From: CAIWHR01 sp963717695
Lineage (GTDB): Bacteria > Pseudomonadota > Gammaproteobacteria > Burkholderiales > Casimicrobiaceae
NCBI GenBank assembly: GCA_963717695.1
Contig: CAVQWR010000007.1
Location: 496,001 to 560,000 of the forward strand
DNA: 64,000 bases
Reading direction: 5' to 3'
In this document: piece by piece, positions 8,643-16,702 of the stretch
How positions within the stretch are numbered: position 1 is the stretch's first letter
Layout of the letters: every line of letters starts with the position of its first letter
Notes under the pieces: generated by a model
What the model was told of the DNA's origin: nothing
Databases searched by the model: none
Seen by the model: the letters and a program-made list of their open reading frames with translations, nothing else
Position numbers and translations under genes: made by a program

Positions 8643-9487
8643 TGGCGTCGGTTGCGCCCGCGAACGTGCCCGCCGGTGCGCTCGCGTTCGAGCGGGTCAC
8701 CTGCACGTTTGCCGCGCGTCATCGGGCGGCGGGCGCGCATGACTCGCGCTACACGGCAGTCAAGGATACGACGCTGAGCGTCGCGCCGGGCGAGTTCGTC
8801 TCGGTCGTCGGACCGACCGGCTGCGGCAAGTCCACGCTGCTCAACGTCGCCGCGGGTCTGCTGGCGCCTTCATCCGGCCACGTCGACGTGTTCGGCAAGC
8901 GCCTGCACGGCATCAACGAACACGCCGGGTACATGTTCCAGGTGGACGCGCTGATGCCGTGGCGCAGTGCGCTTGCCAATGTCGTGGCGGGGCTGGAATT
9001 CCACGGCGTGGAGCGGGAGGAAGCGCAGGCGAGGGCACGCGAATGGCTTGCCCGCGTCGGGCTGGCGGGATTCGAGGATCGCTATCCGCACCAGCTGTCC
9101 GGCGGGATGCGCAAGCGCGTCGCGCTGGCGCAGATGCTGATCCTCGATCCGCAGATCCTGCTGATGGACGAGCCGTTCTCCGCGCTCGACATCCAGACGC
9201 GGCAATTGATGGAGAACGAACTGCTCGAGCTCTGGAGCGCCAACCGGAAGTCGGTGCTGTTCATCACGCATGATCTGGAGGAGGCGATTGCGCTCTCCGA
9301 TCGCGTCGTCGTGCTCTCGGCGGGCCCCGGGACGCATCCCATTGCGGAATTCGTGATCGACCTGCCGCGGCCGCGCGACGTTGCCGACATCCGCATGACG
9401 CCGCGCTTCGTCGAGCTGCACGGCGCGATCTGGCATCCGCTCAAGTCCGAAGTGCTCAAAGGCTATGCGCAAAGCAAGACCGGCTGA
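8642..9487 (+). CDS. ABC transporter ATPase (SsuB/TauB type)
   Basis: 281 residues with Walker A G-P-T-G-C-G-K-S-T, Q-loop Q-V-D-A-L-M-P-W-R, signature L-S-G-G-M-R-K-R, Walker B I-L-L-M-D-E-P-F-S-A-L-D and switch H in F-I-T-H-D-L-E-E-A. It powers the importer formed with its two neighbours. Start and stop both overlap the adjacent genes, which points to one transcript and coupled translation. Confidence 0.93.
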   Translation: MASVAPANVPAGALAFERVTCTFAARHRAAGAHDSRYTAVKDTTLSVAPGEFVSVVGPTGCGKSTLLNVAAGLLAPSSGHVDVFGKRLHGINEHAGYMFQVDALMPWRSALANVVAGLEFHGVEREEAQARAREWLARVGLAGFEDRYPHQLSGGMRKRVALAQMLILDPQILLMDEPFSALDIQTRQLMENELLELWSANRKSVLFITHDLEEAIALSDRVVVLSAGPGTHPIAEFVIDLPRPRDVADIRMTPRFVELHGAIWHPLKSEVLKGYAQSKTG

Positions 9488-10280
9488 GCGGGCGCGGCTC
9501 GCGCTCTATCACGTGCTGCTGCTCGGCGCCGTGTTCGCGGCGTGGTACGCGCTGACGGCGCCCGGCCTCGTCAGCGAGGAATTCGCGAAGACGGCCGCGT
9601 TCTTTTTCGGGCGGCCGATCCAGGTGCTCGGCGTGATCTGGAAGTGGTTCGCGACGGGCAAGATCTATCCGCATCTCGGGGTCACGCTGCTCGAGACGAT
9701 GCTGGCTTTCGTTTCGGGGAGCGTGCTCGGACTTCTCATCGGATTGTGGCTGGCGCTGTCGCCGACCGCGTCCGCGCTCGCGGAGCCCTACATCAAGGCG
9801 GCGAACGCCATGCCGCGCGTGATTCTCGCGCCGATCTTCGCCGTGTGGTTCGGGCTCGGCATCACGTCGAAGGTGGCGCTCGGCGTGACGCTGGTATTCT
9901 TCATCGTGTTCTTCAACGTCTACCAGGGCGTGAAGGAGGTGAGCCCCGTCGTGCTCGCCAACGCGCGGATGCTGGGTGCGTCGCGGCGGCAGCTCCTGCG
10001 GAGCATCTACCTGCCCTCGGCGACCTCGTGGGTGTTCTCCAGCCTGCACACGTCGATCGGGATGGCGTTCGTCGGCGCGGTCGTCGGCGAATATCTCGGC
10101 TCGGCGAAGGGTGTGGGCTACCTGATCCTGCAGGCGGAGGGCACGTTCGACATCGATACCGTCTTCGCCGGCATTCTGGTGCTCACCGTCTTCGCGCTGC
10201 TGCTCGATGCCGCCGTCACGCGGATCGAGGCGCGGCTTCTCGTTTGGCGACCGAAAACCGCGGAAACGGAAACGCTGTAG
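9465..10280 (+). CDS. ABC transporter permease (SsuC/TauC type)
   Basis: 271 residues with about six membrane segments and the EAA loop (L-G-A-S-R-R-Q-L-L-R-S-I-Y-L-P) that docks on the ATPase. It overlaps the ATPase gene by 23 bases. Substrate unknown, as for the binding protein. Since the rest of the window is sulfur-centred, a sulfonate-type ligand is tempting but the sequence does not show it. Confidence 0.92.
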   Translation: MRKARPAERARLALYHVLLLGAVFAAWYALTAPGLVSEEFAKTAAFFFGRPIQVLGVIWKWFATGKIYPHLGVTLLETMLAFVSGSVLGLLIGLWLALSPTASALAEPYIKAANAMPRVILAPIFAVWFGLGITSKVALGVTLVFFIVFFNVYQGVKEVSPVVLANARMLGASRRQLLRSIYLPSATSWVFSSLHTSIGMAFVGAVVGEYLGSAKGVGYLILQAEGTFDIDTVFAGILVLTVFALLLDAAVTRIEARLLVWRPKTAETETL

Positions 10281-10322
10281 GGAGCGCGCTCGCGCGGAAA
10301 CAAGCAGGTGATGCGGCCTGGT

Positions 10323-11438
10323 TGACTAAGGCCAGAAACATATTGCACTCCTTGCGGGAAGGGGAGTGCGATGCGTCTGCGGTACGTCGGCTATAACATT
10401 CGCGGGTTCTACCGGCTCGCCGATTACGCCCTGCGCTGGGGCATGATCGCGAAGAGCGCGCAGCGGCGGCTGGAAATCCTCGGGTTCTGGCAACGGCATG
10501 GCCTGACCGCCACGCAGGAAGCGTTCGGCGTCAGCCGGCGCACTTTGTTCGCCTGGCGCGCCCAGCTGCGCCAGGAAGGCGGCAATGCGGCCGCCCTCGT
10601 GCCGCGCTCGACCGCCCCCAAGCAGCGCCGCCAACGCCAGTGGCCGGCGCCGATCGTCACCGAGATCCGCCGCCTGCGCACCGCGCACCCCAACCTCGGC
10701 AAGGAAAAGCTGCACCTGCTGCTGCAACCGTTCGCCGCGCAGCACCAGCTCCCGTGCCCCAGCCCGCGCACCATCGGCCGCCTCATCGCCGACACGCCCG
10801 ACAAGATGCGCACCCGCCCCCATCGCTACGGCGCCCCCGGCAAGCCCAAACCCCTGCGCTCCCCACGCCTGCGCAAACCCAAGCACTTTCGCGCCGAACA
10901 CCCCGGCCACTGCATCGCCCTCGACACCATCGAGCTACGCGCCGACAGCACCCGCCGCTATGTCATCACCTGCACCGACCTGCACTCCCACTTCGCCTGG
11001 GCCTGGGCCACCCGCAGCCACGCCAGCCTCGCCGCCAGCCAGTTCTTCCGCCTCATCCAGGCCGTGTTCCCGTTCGCCATCGAAGCCGTGCTCACCGACA
11101 ACGGCAGCGAATTCCAGCGCCACTTCGCCAGCGCACTCGCCGACCACCTGTTCACCCATTGGCACACCTACCCCAAAACGCCCCGCATGAACGCCCACTG
11201 CGAACGCTTCAACCGCACCGTGCAGGAGGAGTGCATCGACTACCACTACGACCTGCTCTTCCTCGACGACCTCACCGACTTCAACCTCGAACTGCTGCGC
11301 TACCTCGCCTGGTACAACCTCGAACGCCCCCACCACAGCCTGCCTCTGCCCGTGCCTGGCCGCAAAACCCCACGCCTGCTCTCGCCGGTACAATTTCTCC
11401 ATCTCAACCACCAGTGCAATATGTACTGGCCCAATACA
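10323..11438 (+). mobile_element. IS481-like insertion sequence
   Basis: One DDE transposase gene is framed by inverted ends: GGCCAGAAACATATTGCAC at 10330-10348 and, on the other strand, GGCCAGTACATATTGCAC at 11431-11414. Similarity continues outward to TG on both sides, giving outer limits near 10323 and 11438. No target duplication is obvious. The right end lies only 5 bases before the -35 box of the initiator tRNA gene. The transposase is C-rich in codon use compared with its neighbours. Confidence 0.75.
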
Positions 11439-11447
11439 CTCGTTTGA
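10371..11447 (+). CDS. IS481-like DDE transposase
   Basis: 358 residues: an N-terminal helix-turn-helix (A-T-Q-E-A-F-G-V-S-R-R-T-L-F-A-W) and an rve integrase core with the catalytic triad in A-L-D-T-I-E, L-T-D-N-G-S-E-F and N-A-H-C-E-R-F-N-R. It appears full length and intact. GGAAGGGGAG lies just before ATG 10371. The last 11 codons run across the right terminal repeat, and the stop overlaps the tRNA promoter -35 box. Confidence 0.88.
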   Translation: MRLRYVGYNIRGFYRLADYALRWGMIAKSAQRRLEILGFWQRHGLTATQEAFGVSRRTLFAWRAQLRQEGGNAAALVPRSTAPKQRRQRQWPAPIVTEIRRLRTAHPNLGKEKLHLLLQPFAAQHQLPCPSPRTIGRLIADTPDKMRTRPHRYGAPGKPKPLRSPRLRKPKHFRAEHPGHCIALDTIELRADSTRRYVITCTDLHSHFAWAWATRSHASLAASQFFRLIQAVFPFAIEAVLTDNGSEFQRHFASALADHLFTHWHTYPKTPRMNAHCERFNRTVQEECIDYHYDLLFLDDLTDFNLELLRYLAWYNLERPHHSLPLPVPGRKTPRLLSPVQFLHLNHQCNMYWPNTLV

Positions 11448-11473
11448 CGCGAACTGCGTGGATCGCGTATAAT
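11444..11473 (+). promoter_or_regulatory. Sigma-70-type promoter of tRNA-fMet
   Basis: TTGACG at 11444-11449 and a perfect TATAAT at 11468-11473 are 18 bases apart, and the tRNA begins 12 bases later. The -35 box overlaps the transposase stop codon, so the IS inserted immediately upstream without destroying the core promoter, but any upstream activating (UP or FIS) region is displaced. Confidence 0.8.
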
Positions 11474-11484
11474 TCACGTCCTGC

Positions 11485-11561
11485 CGCGGGGTGGAGCAGT
11501 CTGGCAGCTCGTCGGGCTCATAACCCGAAGGTCGAAGGTTCAAATCCTTCCCCCGCAACCA
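11485..11561 (+). tRNA. Initiator tRNA-Met (CAU)
   Basis: A 77-base cloverleaf including encoded CCA. The anticodon loop reads CTCATAA with the GGG/CCC stem typical of bacterial initiators, and the 5' C1 faces A72, the initiator hallmark that blocks use in elongation. The T arm GGTTCAAATCC is canonical. It has its own promoter and a terminator directly after it. Confidence 0.96.
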
Positions 11562-11570
11562 ACACAAGAA

Positions 11571-11602
11571 ACGGCTCGCCAACTGGCGGGCCGTTTTCGT
11601 TT
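11571..11602 (+). terminator. Rho-independent terminator of tRNA-fMet
   Basis: ACGGCTCGCCA pairs with TGGCGGGCCGT around a 2-base loop, followed by TTTTCGTTT. The tRNA 3' end plus this hairpin recur almost exactly at 17504-17553. Confidence 0.85.
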
Positions 11603-11964
11603 CTGCCCGGGGTAGCGCAGGGGTAGCACCAAATCCCACTTCGGCAAATTTTTTGAGCGGGTACGAATTGTTGCCTCGGAACATCTCCGGTTGTTGTCGT
11701 CCGCGGCCGTAGAGCAGCTGGGAGCAGGAGTTCGTGCCGCCCAACCCGTCGCTCAAGCGGATTCCGCAGGCACGTGGCTTCGCCACCGCGGCAATCTGAC
11801 TCACGCGCACTACCGTCGCAGCGCGTAGCATTTCGTAATGCCTGCTTGCTGGGGGCAGGAAGTTTTCGAAACCGCTAAAATCCTAGGCTGACCTCAGCGT
11901 CTCGTTGGCGAGTGCCCGGGGGCTTTGCCACACGACTGGTTAACCAATTTCGTTCGGCGTGAAA
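11603..11964. other. Spacer after tRNA-fMet, no gene seen
   Basis: About 360 bases in which neither strand gives a convincing gene. The minus-strand frame crossing this stretch is the antisense of the tRNA. No integrase remnant could be recognised, although this is where one would lie if the downstream segment were an integrated island. Confidence 0.4.
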
Positions 11965-13464
11965 ATGAGCAATTGCCGGATCAGGATTTTCGTCGGTTTC
12001 CTGCTCGGGCTTGCCGTCACCATTGGCACTGCTTATGGCAATTCGATACTGATCAAACCCCCTGCACCGACCGAAGGTCAGCCGATTGCCATCGATGTTG
12101 CGAACCTTGGTGGCGCCTACCCGTCCAGCATAGCGAGTCAGAGTTATTCGATCTCCGGAAACACCATTCATCTTGGCCTCTGCCAGGATGGTTTTGATTG
12201 GGACCCTAATCCACCCTTTGGCGTGACCTGGTACATCGGTCCCTTGTCCCGCGGCACGTACACGGTCCAATTTGTATCCCAGTGCGCTGGAGATGCCGTC
12301 TTCGGCACGGCGACTGCCACTTTTGTGGTCGGCCCTTGTGGCAGTGCTTCCGCGCCCGGCTACGGGTCGCTGGTATGGAGTCCGATGTCCCCTGACAGTG
12401 GGCAGCCGGTCAGAATTACCGCGGGTCGCGAGCTTTACACGGTGACCAGCGTATCTGCGCTGGTCCAAGGCAACGTCATCAACCTGACGCAGACCGGTCA
12501 ATTCGTCGGTGGAGGGACGACCCCGCCGGAAACGGGTTGCGCCGTCGAAACCGTCGGGCCGTTGCCTGCGGGCCAGTACACGGTGAACTATTTCTTCAAC
12601 GACGTCGCCACGCCCAGCGCCCCCCCAACGCTTGTGCAGAGTTCGTCGCTGACCGTATCTTCGGCAACCAACTACCAAGGGCTGTGGTGGAATTCTGCCG
12701 AACCCGGATGGGGCATCAATTTTGCCCATGAGGGAGACCAAGTATTTGCCACTTGGTATACCTACGACACGAGCGGCAACCCATGGTGGCTCTCGATGCT
12801 GGCGACGCGGATCGACCCCGCGGCGATTCTCTATGCGGGGCCGATCTACGCGAGTAGCGGACCGTCATTCGACAATTTTGTTGGCGCGGGCAGCGCGACC
12901 CAGGTGGGCAACGGTTCCGTAAGGTTCTCCGATGCCAATACCGGGTCATTCAATTACCGAATCACGACAGCCCCCCGATGGGCCGTCGACCAAACCAAGG
13001 CGATCACGCGATTCAACATGGGCGGGACACAGCCCGTCTGCACGTACAGCGCCAATCCGGATCTAAATGGCGCCACCAACTATCAAGGGCTTTGGTGGGC
13101 GCCTGCGGAATCGGGTTGGGGAGTCAATTTCGCCCATCAAGACTCGCAGGTGTACGCGACCTGGTTCACATACGCCGCGGACAATTCGCCGATGTGGCTC
13201 TCCGCGAAGCTCGCGCAGCAGGGCACGACAAATGTCTACTCAGGCCCGCTCGTTCGCTCGTCCGGCTCGCGCTTCGACCGGTTCGACTCATTTTATCTGC
13301 GACCATCCGTGATAGTTGGACAAGCGACTGTCACGTTCACCGATGGCAACCAAGCGACCTTCAATTACATAGCTGCCGCTGGCATCGGCCTGCCGGTAGT
13401 CAATCAAACCAAGACCATCTCGCGATTCGTATTCGCCGCGTTAGCAGGCACCGTGTGCCACTGA
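11965..13464 (+). CDS. Secreted protein with two NYQGLWW repeats
   Basis: About 499 residues. A signal peptide (residues ~1-25, cleavage near T-A-Y-G-N) is followed by two beta-sandwich-like segments rich in Cys and Tyr, then two ~120-residue repeats. Each repeat starts N-Y-Q-G-L-W-W-x-x-A-E and continues G-W-G-(I/V)-N-F-A-H-x-(G/D) and T-W-(Y/F)-T-Y. The repeat type is known from surface or secreted proteins of betaproteobacteria, without a defined function. GTG at 11959 is an alternative start. Codon use is less GC-rich than the neighbours, which suits acquired DNA. Confidence 0.7.
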   Translation: MSNCRIRIFVGFLLGLAVTIGTAYGNSILIKPPAPTEGQPIAIDVANLGGAYPSSIASQSYSISGNTIHLGLCQDGFDWDPNPPFGVTWYIGPLSRGTYTVQFVSQCAGDAVFGTATATFVVGPCGSASAPGYGSLVWSPMSPDSGQPVRITAGRELYTVTSVSALVQGNVINLTQTGQFVGGGTTPPETGCAVETVGPLPAGQYTVNYFFNDVATPSAPPTLVQSSSLTVSSATNYQGLWWNSAEPGWGINFAHEGDQVFATWYTYDTSGNPWWLSMLATRIDPAAILYAGPIYASSGPSFDNFVGAGSATQVGNGSVRFSDANTGSFNYRITTAPRWAVDQTKAITRFNMGGTQPVCTYSANPDLNGATNYQGLWWAPAESGWGVNFAHQDSQVYATWFTYAADNSPMWLSAKLAQQGTTNVYSGPLVRSSGSRFDRFDSFYLRPSVIVGQATVTFTDGNQATFNYIAAAGIGLPVVNQTKTISRFVFAALAGTVCH

Positions 13465-13776
13465 GGATGTCCGCAAGTCTCCGCTGCGGCCGTTCGCCCT
13501 GAAAACTCGCCGCCTCGCGCGGTTTTGGATGGGTGCCGTGTCGTTTGGAACGGTTGATAGCGATATACGATGGCTGGCCCCCCGAAACGCGGGTGTCAAC
13601 ACAGCGCGGCCCGCTCCATCAGTCGATCGCGGATGTCCGGATCGTCGCGTTTCGGGACGAGGATTGGCCCAGACCGGCGACGGTCGATCGGAAGCCGGCA
13701 CCGGGTGCGTGGCGAACGTGGCCCACGGGGCACCGGTACGTGGCGGGCAATGTGCCGGCGCCGGACCGCCTGGGAG
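13465..13776. other. Spacer, possible gene debris
   Basis: 312 bases between convergent genes. A plus-strand frame from 13533 has good third-position GC but matches nothing I recognise and runs on antisense to the FHA gene, so I do not call it. No other signal was seen. Confidence 0.3.
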
Positions 13777-14451
13777 TCAATCGAGCGCGAACCGGAATTT
13801 CTCGTCCGCCACTTCGATTACGTCGCCATCTTCCAGGCGCCGTGCCTCCTTGCCTGCGGGCTGGCCATTCACGCGCGGGACGCGGCGACCTTCGACGTGC
13901 GCGAGAAAATAGCCTTGGGGCCGACGCACCAACAGCGCCGAGCAGCGGCCGCGCTTGCCGAACGCCGCGACGACGCGGTCGAGCGCGATTGCCGTGCCGG
14001 CGCGCGGGCCGCTGACCATATGCACGCGACCGTTGGGAAAGTTGATCCGCGACGCGCGCGTGCGCGCCATCGGAAGTGGCCCGCCGTTGGCCGGCCGCCC
14101 TGCCTGCGCCACGGCGATTCCCTCGATCAGCATCGTGCGGTCGAGCTCGACGTCAGTCGCTGTCTTCGCATTGAGATAGCGCAGGTGGAAGGCGCCGAAC
14201 TCGACGACGTCGCCGTGCTGCAGGATGCGCCGAGGCATCCGCGTGCCGTTGACGAATGTGCCGTTGGCACTCCCCAGGTCCTCGAGGATGTGGTCGTTGC
14301 CGACGGCTATGATCGCCGCGTGCTCGCGGCTCACCGAGGGATCGTCGATGACGATCTGGTTGCCGGGATCGCGCCCGACGACGAGTCGCTCCTTGTCGAT
14401 GAAGCACTGGAACATGACCGAACCGCCCGAGCTCAGGACCAGCTTCGCCAT
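13777..14451 (-). CDS. FHA-domain protein
   Basis: 224 residues. The N-terminal ~95 residues are a canonical FHA phosphothreonine-binding domain: V-G-R-D-P, S-V-S-R-E-H-A, and D-L-G-S-A-N-G-T-F-V-N-G. The C-terminal third looks like a second FHA-like fold ending in L-E-D-G-D-V-I-E-V, but with R-R-V-P-R-V-N-G in place of the N-G-T-x-V-N core, so it probably does not bind. ATG 14451 begins just after the PP2C stop (14454). Together with the phosphatase and the divergent kinase it forms a Thr-phosphorylation module in which it would read the phosphate mark. Confidence 0.88.
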   Translation of the reverse strand: MAKLVLSSGGSVMFQCFIDKERLVVGRDPGNQIVIDDPSVSREHAAIIAVGNDHILEDLGSANGTFVNGTRMPRRILQHGDVVEFGAFHLRYLNAKTATDVELDRTMLIEGIAVAQAGRPANGGPLPMARTRASRINFPNGRVHMVSGPRAGTAIALDRVVAAFGKRGRCSALLVRRPQGYFLAHVEGRRVPRVNGQPAGKEARRLEDGDVIEVADEKFRFALD

Positions 14452-14453
14452 CT

Positions 14454-15260
14454 TCAGTGCTGCCAGCCGAGCAGACGGCGCTGCCATTCGCGCGCCGCGG
14501 GGAAGGGTTTCCGCACACGCGCGACGATTGCGGTGATGTTGTCATACCCTCCATTGTCCTTTGCGGTCTGCACGAGTAGCTGCGCCGCGAGCGGCAGGTT
14601 GGCGCCGGCCTCCTGGAGAATAAGTTCGATGTCGGCGTCTTGCACCAGGTCGTTGAGGCCGTCGGAGCACAGCAGCACGATGTCGCCCGGTATCGCGTCG
14701 ACCTGCCGCACGTGCACGGCGACCCGCTCCACGACGCCGAGCGCCTGCGTGACCAGGCTGCGGTTGCGTGATTCCGCTGCCTCCGCGACCGAAATGAGCC
14801 CGGCATCGACCTGATCGCGCAGCAACGAATCATCACGGGTCATGAGAAGGAGATTGCCTCCTCGCAGCCGGTAGACACGCGAGTCCCCGATGTGCCCGAT
14901 CACGATCCGGTTGTCGTGAAATAACGCCAGGGCCAGGGTCGTTCCCATGCCCAGCCGCCCGGCGTCCGCCTGTGCGGCGTCCCAGATTGCAATATTGGCT
15001 TGGTTTATGCTTTCCTTGACCGCAAGCAGTGGGGAATGCTGGTCGGAGTCCGACCCAACCTCAGTGAGGCGCTGTCGCAGGGCGCCGAGGACGACGTTTG
15101 CGGCCATGGCGCTGGCGACCTCGCCGGCTCGGTGGCCGCCCATTCCGTCGGCCACGGCGAGGACCCCGAGTTCCGGATCCATCGCGATACTGTCCTCGTT
15201 GTATTGTCGGATGTTGCCCGGATCGGTCGCCGCCGCCGCTTCGATAATCTTGCGCGCCAT
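14454..15260 (-). CDS. PP2C-family Ser/Thr phosphatase
   Basis: A soluble 268-residue PPM phosphatase that removes phosphate from Ser/Thr using two metal ions. Motifs are Q-Y-N-E-D-S near residue 20, V-A-D-G-M-G-G-H, G-T-T-L-A-L-A and I-G-H-I-G-D-S-R, L-C-S-D-G-L, and D-N-G-G-Y-D-N-I-T at the end. ATG at 15260 is preferred to the Met four codons earlier because A-R-K-I-I-E-A-A-A-A-T-D is the usual start. Its start is only 15 bases from the kinase start on the other strand, so the two share one control region. Confidence 0.9.
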   Translation of the reverse strand: MARKIIEAAAATDPGNIRQYNEDSIAMDPELGVLAVADGMGGHRAGEVASAMAANVVLGALRQRLTEVGSDSDQHSPLLAVKESINQANIAIWDAAQADAGRLGMGTTLALALFHDNRIVIGHIGDSRVYRLRGGNLLLMTRDDSLLRDQVDAGLISVAEAAESRNRSLVTQALGVVERVAVHVRQVDAIPGDIVLLCSDGLNDLVQDADIELILQEAGANLPLAAQLLVQTAKDNGGYDNITAIVARVRKPFPAAREWQRRLLGWQH

Positions 15261-15275
15261 GATGCCCAACATTTT

Positions 15276-16520
15276 ATGCGACTCGAGCCCCTAGGTCGCT
15301 ACGAGATTCTCGAGGAGATCGGCCGCGGGGCAATGGGCGCGGTCTTCCGCGCCCGGGATCCGGCGATCGATCGCATCGTCGCCGTCAAGACGATCAACGT
15401 GGGGCTGTCGCGCGCCGAGGCCGAGATCTTCGCGAAACGCTTCGAACTGGAAGCCCGTTCGGCGGGACGTCTCAACCACCCGAACATCGTCACCATCTAT
15501 GACGTCGGCAAGAGCGGCGACGTAGCGTACATCGCGATGGAGCTGCTCGAAGGCCAATCGCTCCGCGACATCCTGGACTCCGGCGTCGTGCTCTCGCCCC
15601 CCACCATCGCCGACATTGCCGCGCAAATCGCGGATGGACTCACCTCCGCGCACGAGGCAGGGGTCGTCCATTGCGACATCAAACCTGCGAACGTCGTCGT
15701 CTTGCCGAGCGGACTGGTCAAGATCACCGACTTCGGCATCGCGATGCTGCCCACCGGCTCGCGCTCGTTCATCGGCAGCGTCGCCGGCTCGCCAAAGTAC
15801 ATCTCGCCCGAGCAGGTGCTGGGGCGCCCCGTCGACGCGCGTTCCGATCTGTTCTCGCTCGGCGCCGTACTCTATGAGCTGCTGACCGGGACGCCACCAT
15901 TCGCGGGGACCGCGCTCGACGAGATTCTGCACAACGTGATCAACGCGTTGCCGGACCTGCCGAGCGGTCGAAACCGCAGCCTGCCGGTGGCGTTCGACGC
16001 GATCGTCGCGCGGGCGCTGGCCAAGCATCCGGACAACCGCTACCAGACCGCGCGCGAGATGTCCGAGGACCTGCGCCAGCTCGCGCTGGTCGGGCCGCGC
16101 AACGCCTTCGGCGCGGCGGCGGCACAGACCCGCCCGGCCGCGTCACAGCCAGGCGATGCCACCATCGTAACCAATCGGGCGGCAGGGCGTGACGCGGAGG
16201 AGTATGCGGCTGCGGTCGACGAGAGTCCCGCGCCGGCGCGTCGCGGATGGCGCAGACCGCTCGTGCGCTATGTCGTGCCGGCGGCGCTGCTGGCGGCGGC
16301 ATGGGTGATGTACTCCGCGCAGGCGCCGCGGTCGGTGCCGGACGCGGCGGTCGCGGTCGCGGCCGAGGACACTCAGCGCGACACGCCGCCCGCCTCGACT
16401 GCACCGGTCACGGCGGACTCGCCGGCGGACGTCAAGGACGCCGGCGCGCCGCTCGCGGCGCACCCGCCGCAAAGCCCGCCGCAAAGCCCGCCGCGCTGGG
16501 CCGCCTGGAATTCGCGGTGA
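15276..16520 (+). CDS. Membrane Ser/Thr protein kinase, PEGA tail out of frame
   Basis: A Hanks-type kinase: glycine loop I-G-R-G-A-M-G-A-V, K38 in V-A-V-K, catalytic loop H-C-D-I-K-P-A-N (D134; HCD instead of HRD, so a non-RD kinase), D152-F-G, and S-P-E-Q. Residues ~328-350 are one membrane helix, which would leave the rest outside the cytoplasm. The frame ends soon after a Pro-Ala linker, but a PEGA domain follows in another frame (16457-16702), so the natural product is probably kinase-TM-PEGA with a frameshift. Targets are unknown; the FHA protein is a likely partner. Confidence 0.85.
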   Translation: MRLEPLGRYEILEEIGRGAMGAVFRARDPAIDRIVAVKTINVGLSRAEAEIFAKRFELEARSAGRLNHPNIVTIYDVGKSGDVAYIAMELLEGQSLRDILDSGVVLSPPTIADIAAQIADGLTSAHEAGVVHCDIKPANVVVLPSGLVKITDFGIAMLPTGSRSFIGSVAGSPKYISPEQVLGRPVDARSDLFSLGAVLYELLTGTPPFAGTALDEILHNVINALPDLPSGRNRSLPVAFDAIVARALAKHPDNRYQTAREMSEDLRQLALVGPRNAFGAAAAQTRPAASQPGDATIVTNRAAGRDAEEYAAAVDESPAPARRGWRRPLVRYVVPAALLAAAWVMYSAQAPRSVPDAAVAVAAEDTQRDTPPASTAPVTADSPADVKDAGAPLAAHPPQSPPQSPPRWAAWNSR

Positions 16521-16702
16521 CGCCGTGGGGCGAGGTGTACATCGACGGACGCAAGACGGGCATCACGCCGCCGCTCAACGAGATCCGATTGAAGCCGGGC
16601 AAACACACGATAGAGATCCGCAACACGACCTTCCAGCCGCATCGCCAGATCGTTGATCTGCAGGGGGACCGGAGCGTGCGGATCAAGCACAAGTTCGAAT
16701 GA
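16457..16702 (+). pseudogene. PEGA-domain tail of the kinase, separated by a frameshift
   Basis: From 16457 this frame reads an A-A-K-P linker then G-R-L-E-F-A-V-T-P-W-G-E-V-Y-I-D-G and K-P-G-K-H-T-I-E-I-R-N, a textbook extracellular PEGA domain. No start codon or ribosome site precedes it. The break lies in the repetitive GCCGCAAAGCCC stretch around 16440-16485, where a single-base change would restore kinase-TM-PEGA. The stop overlaps the next ATG (ATGA). Confidence 0.6.

Noticed and set aside
10935..11831. A 298-residue minus-strand frame across the IS and the tRNA
   Set aside because: Part of it reads G-K-D-L-N-L-R-P-S-G-Y-E-P-D-E-L, the well-known artefact of translating a tRNA gene backwards; the rest is antisense to the transposase.
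13533..14015. Plus-strand frame of 160 codons before and over the FHA gene
   Set aside because: Only the first ~80 codons lie outside the FHA gene, no ribosome site or recognisable product, and the rest is antisense to a clear gene.
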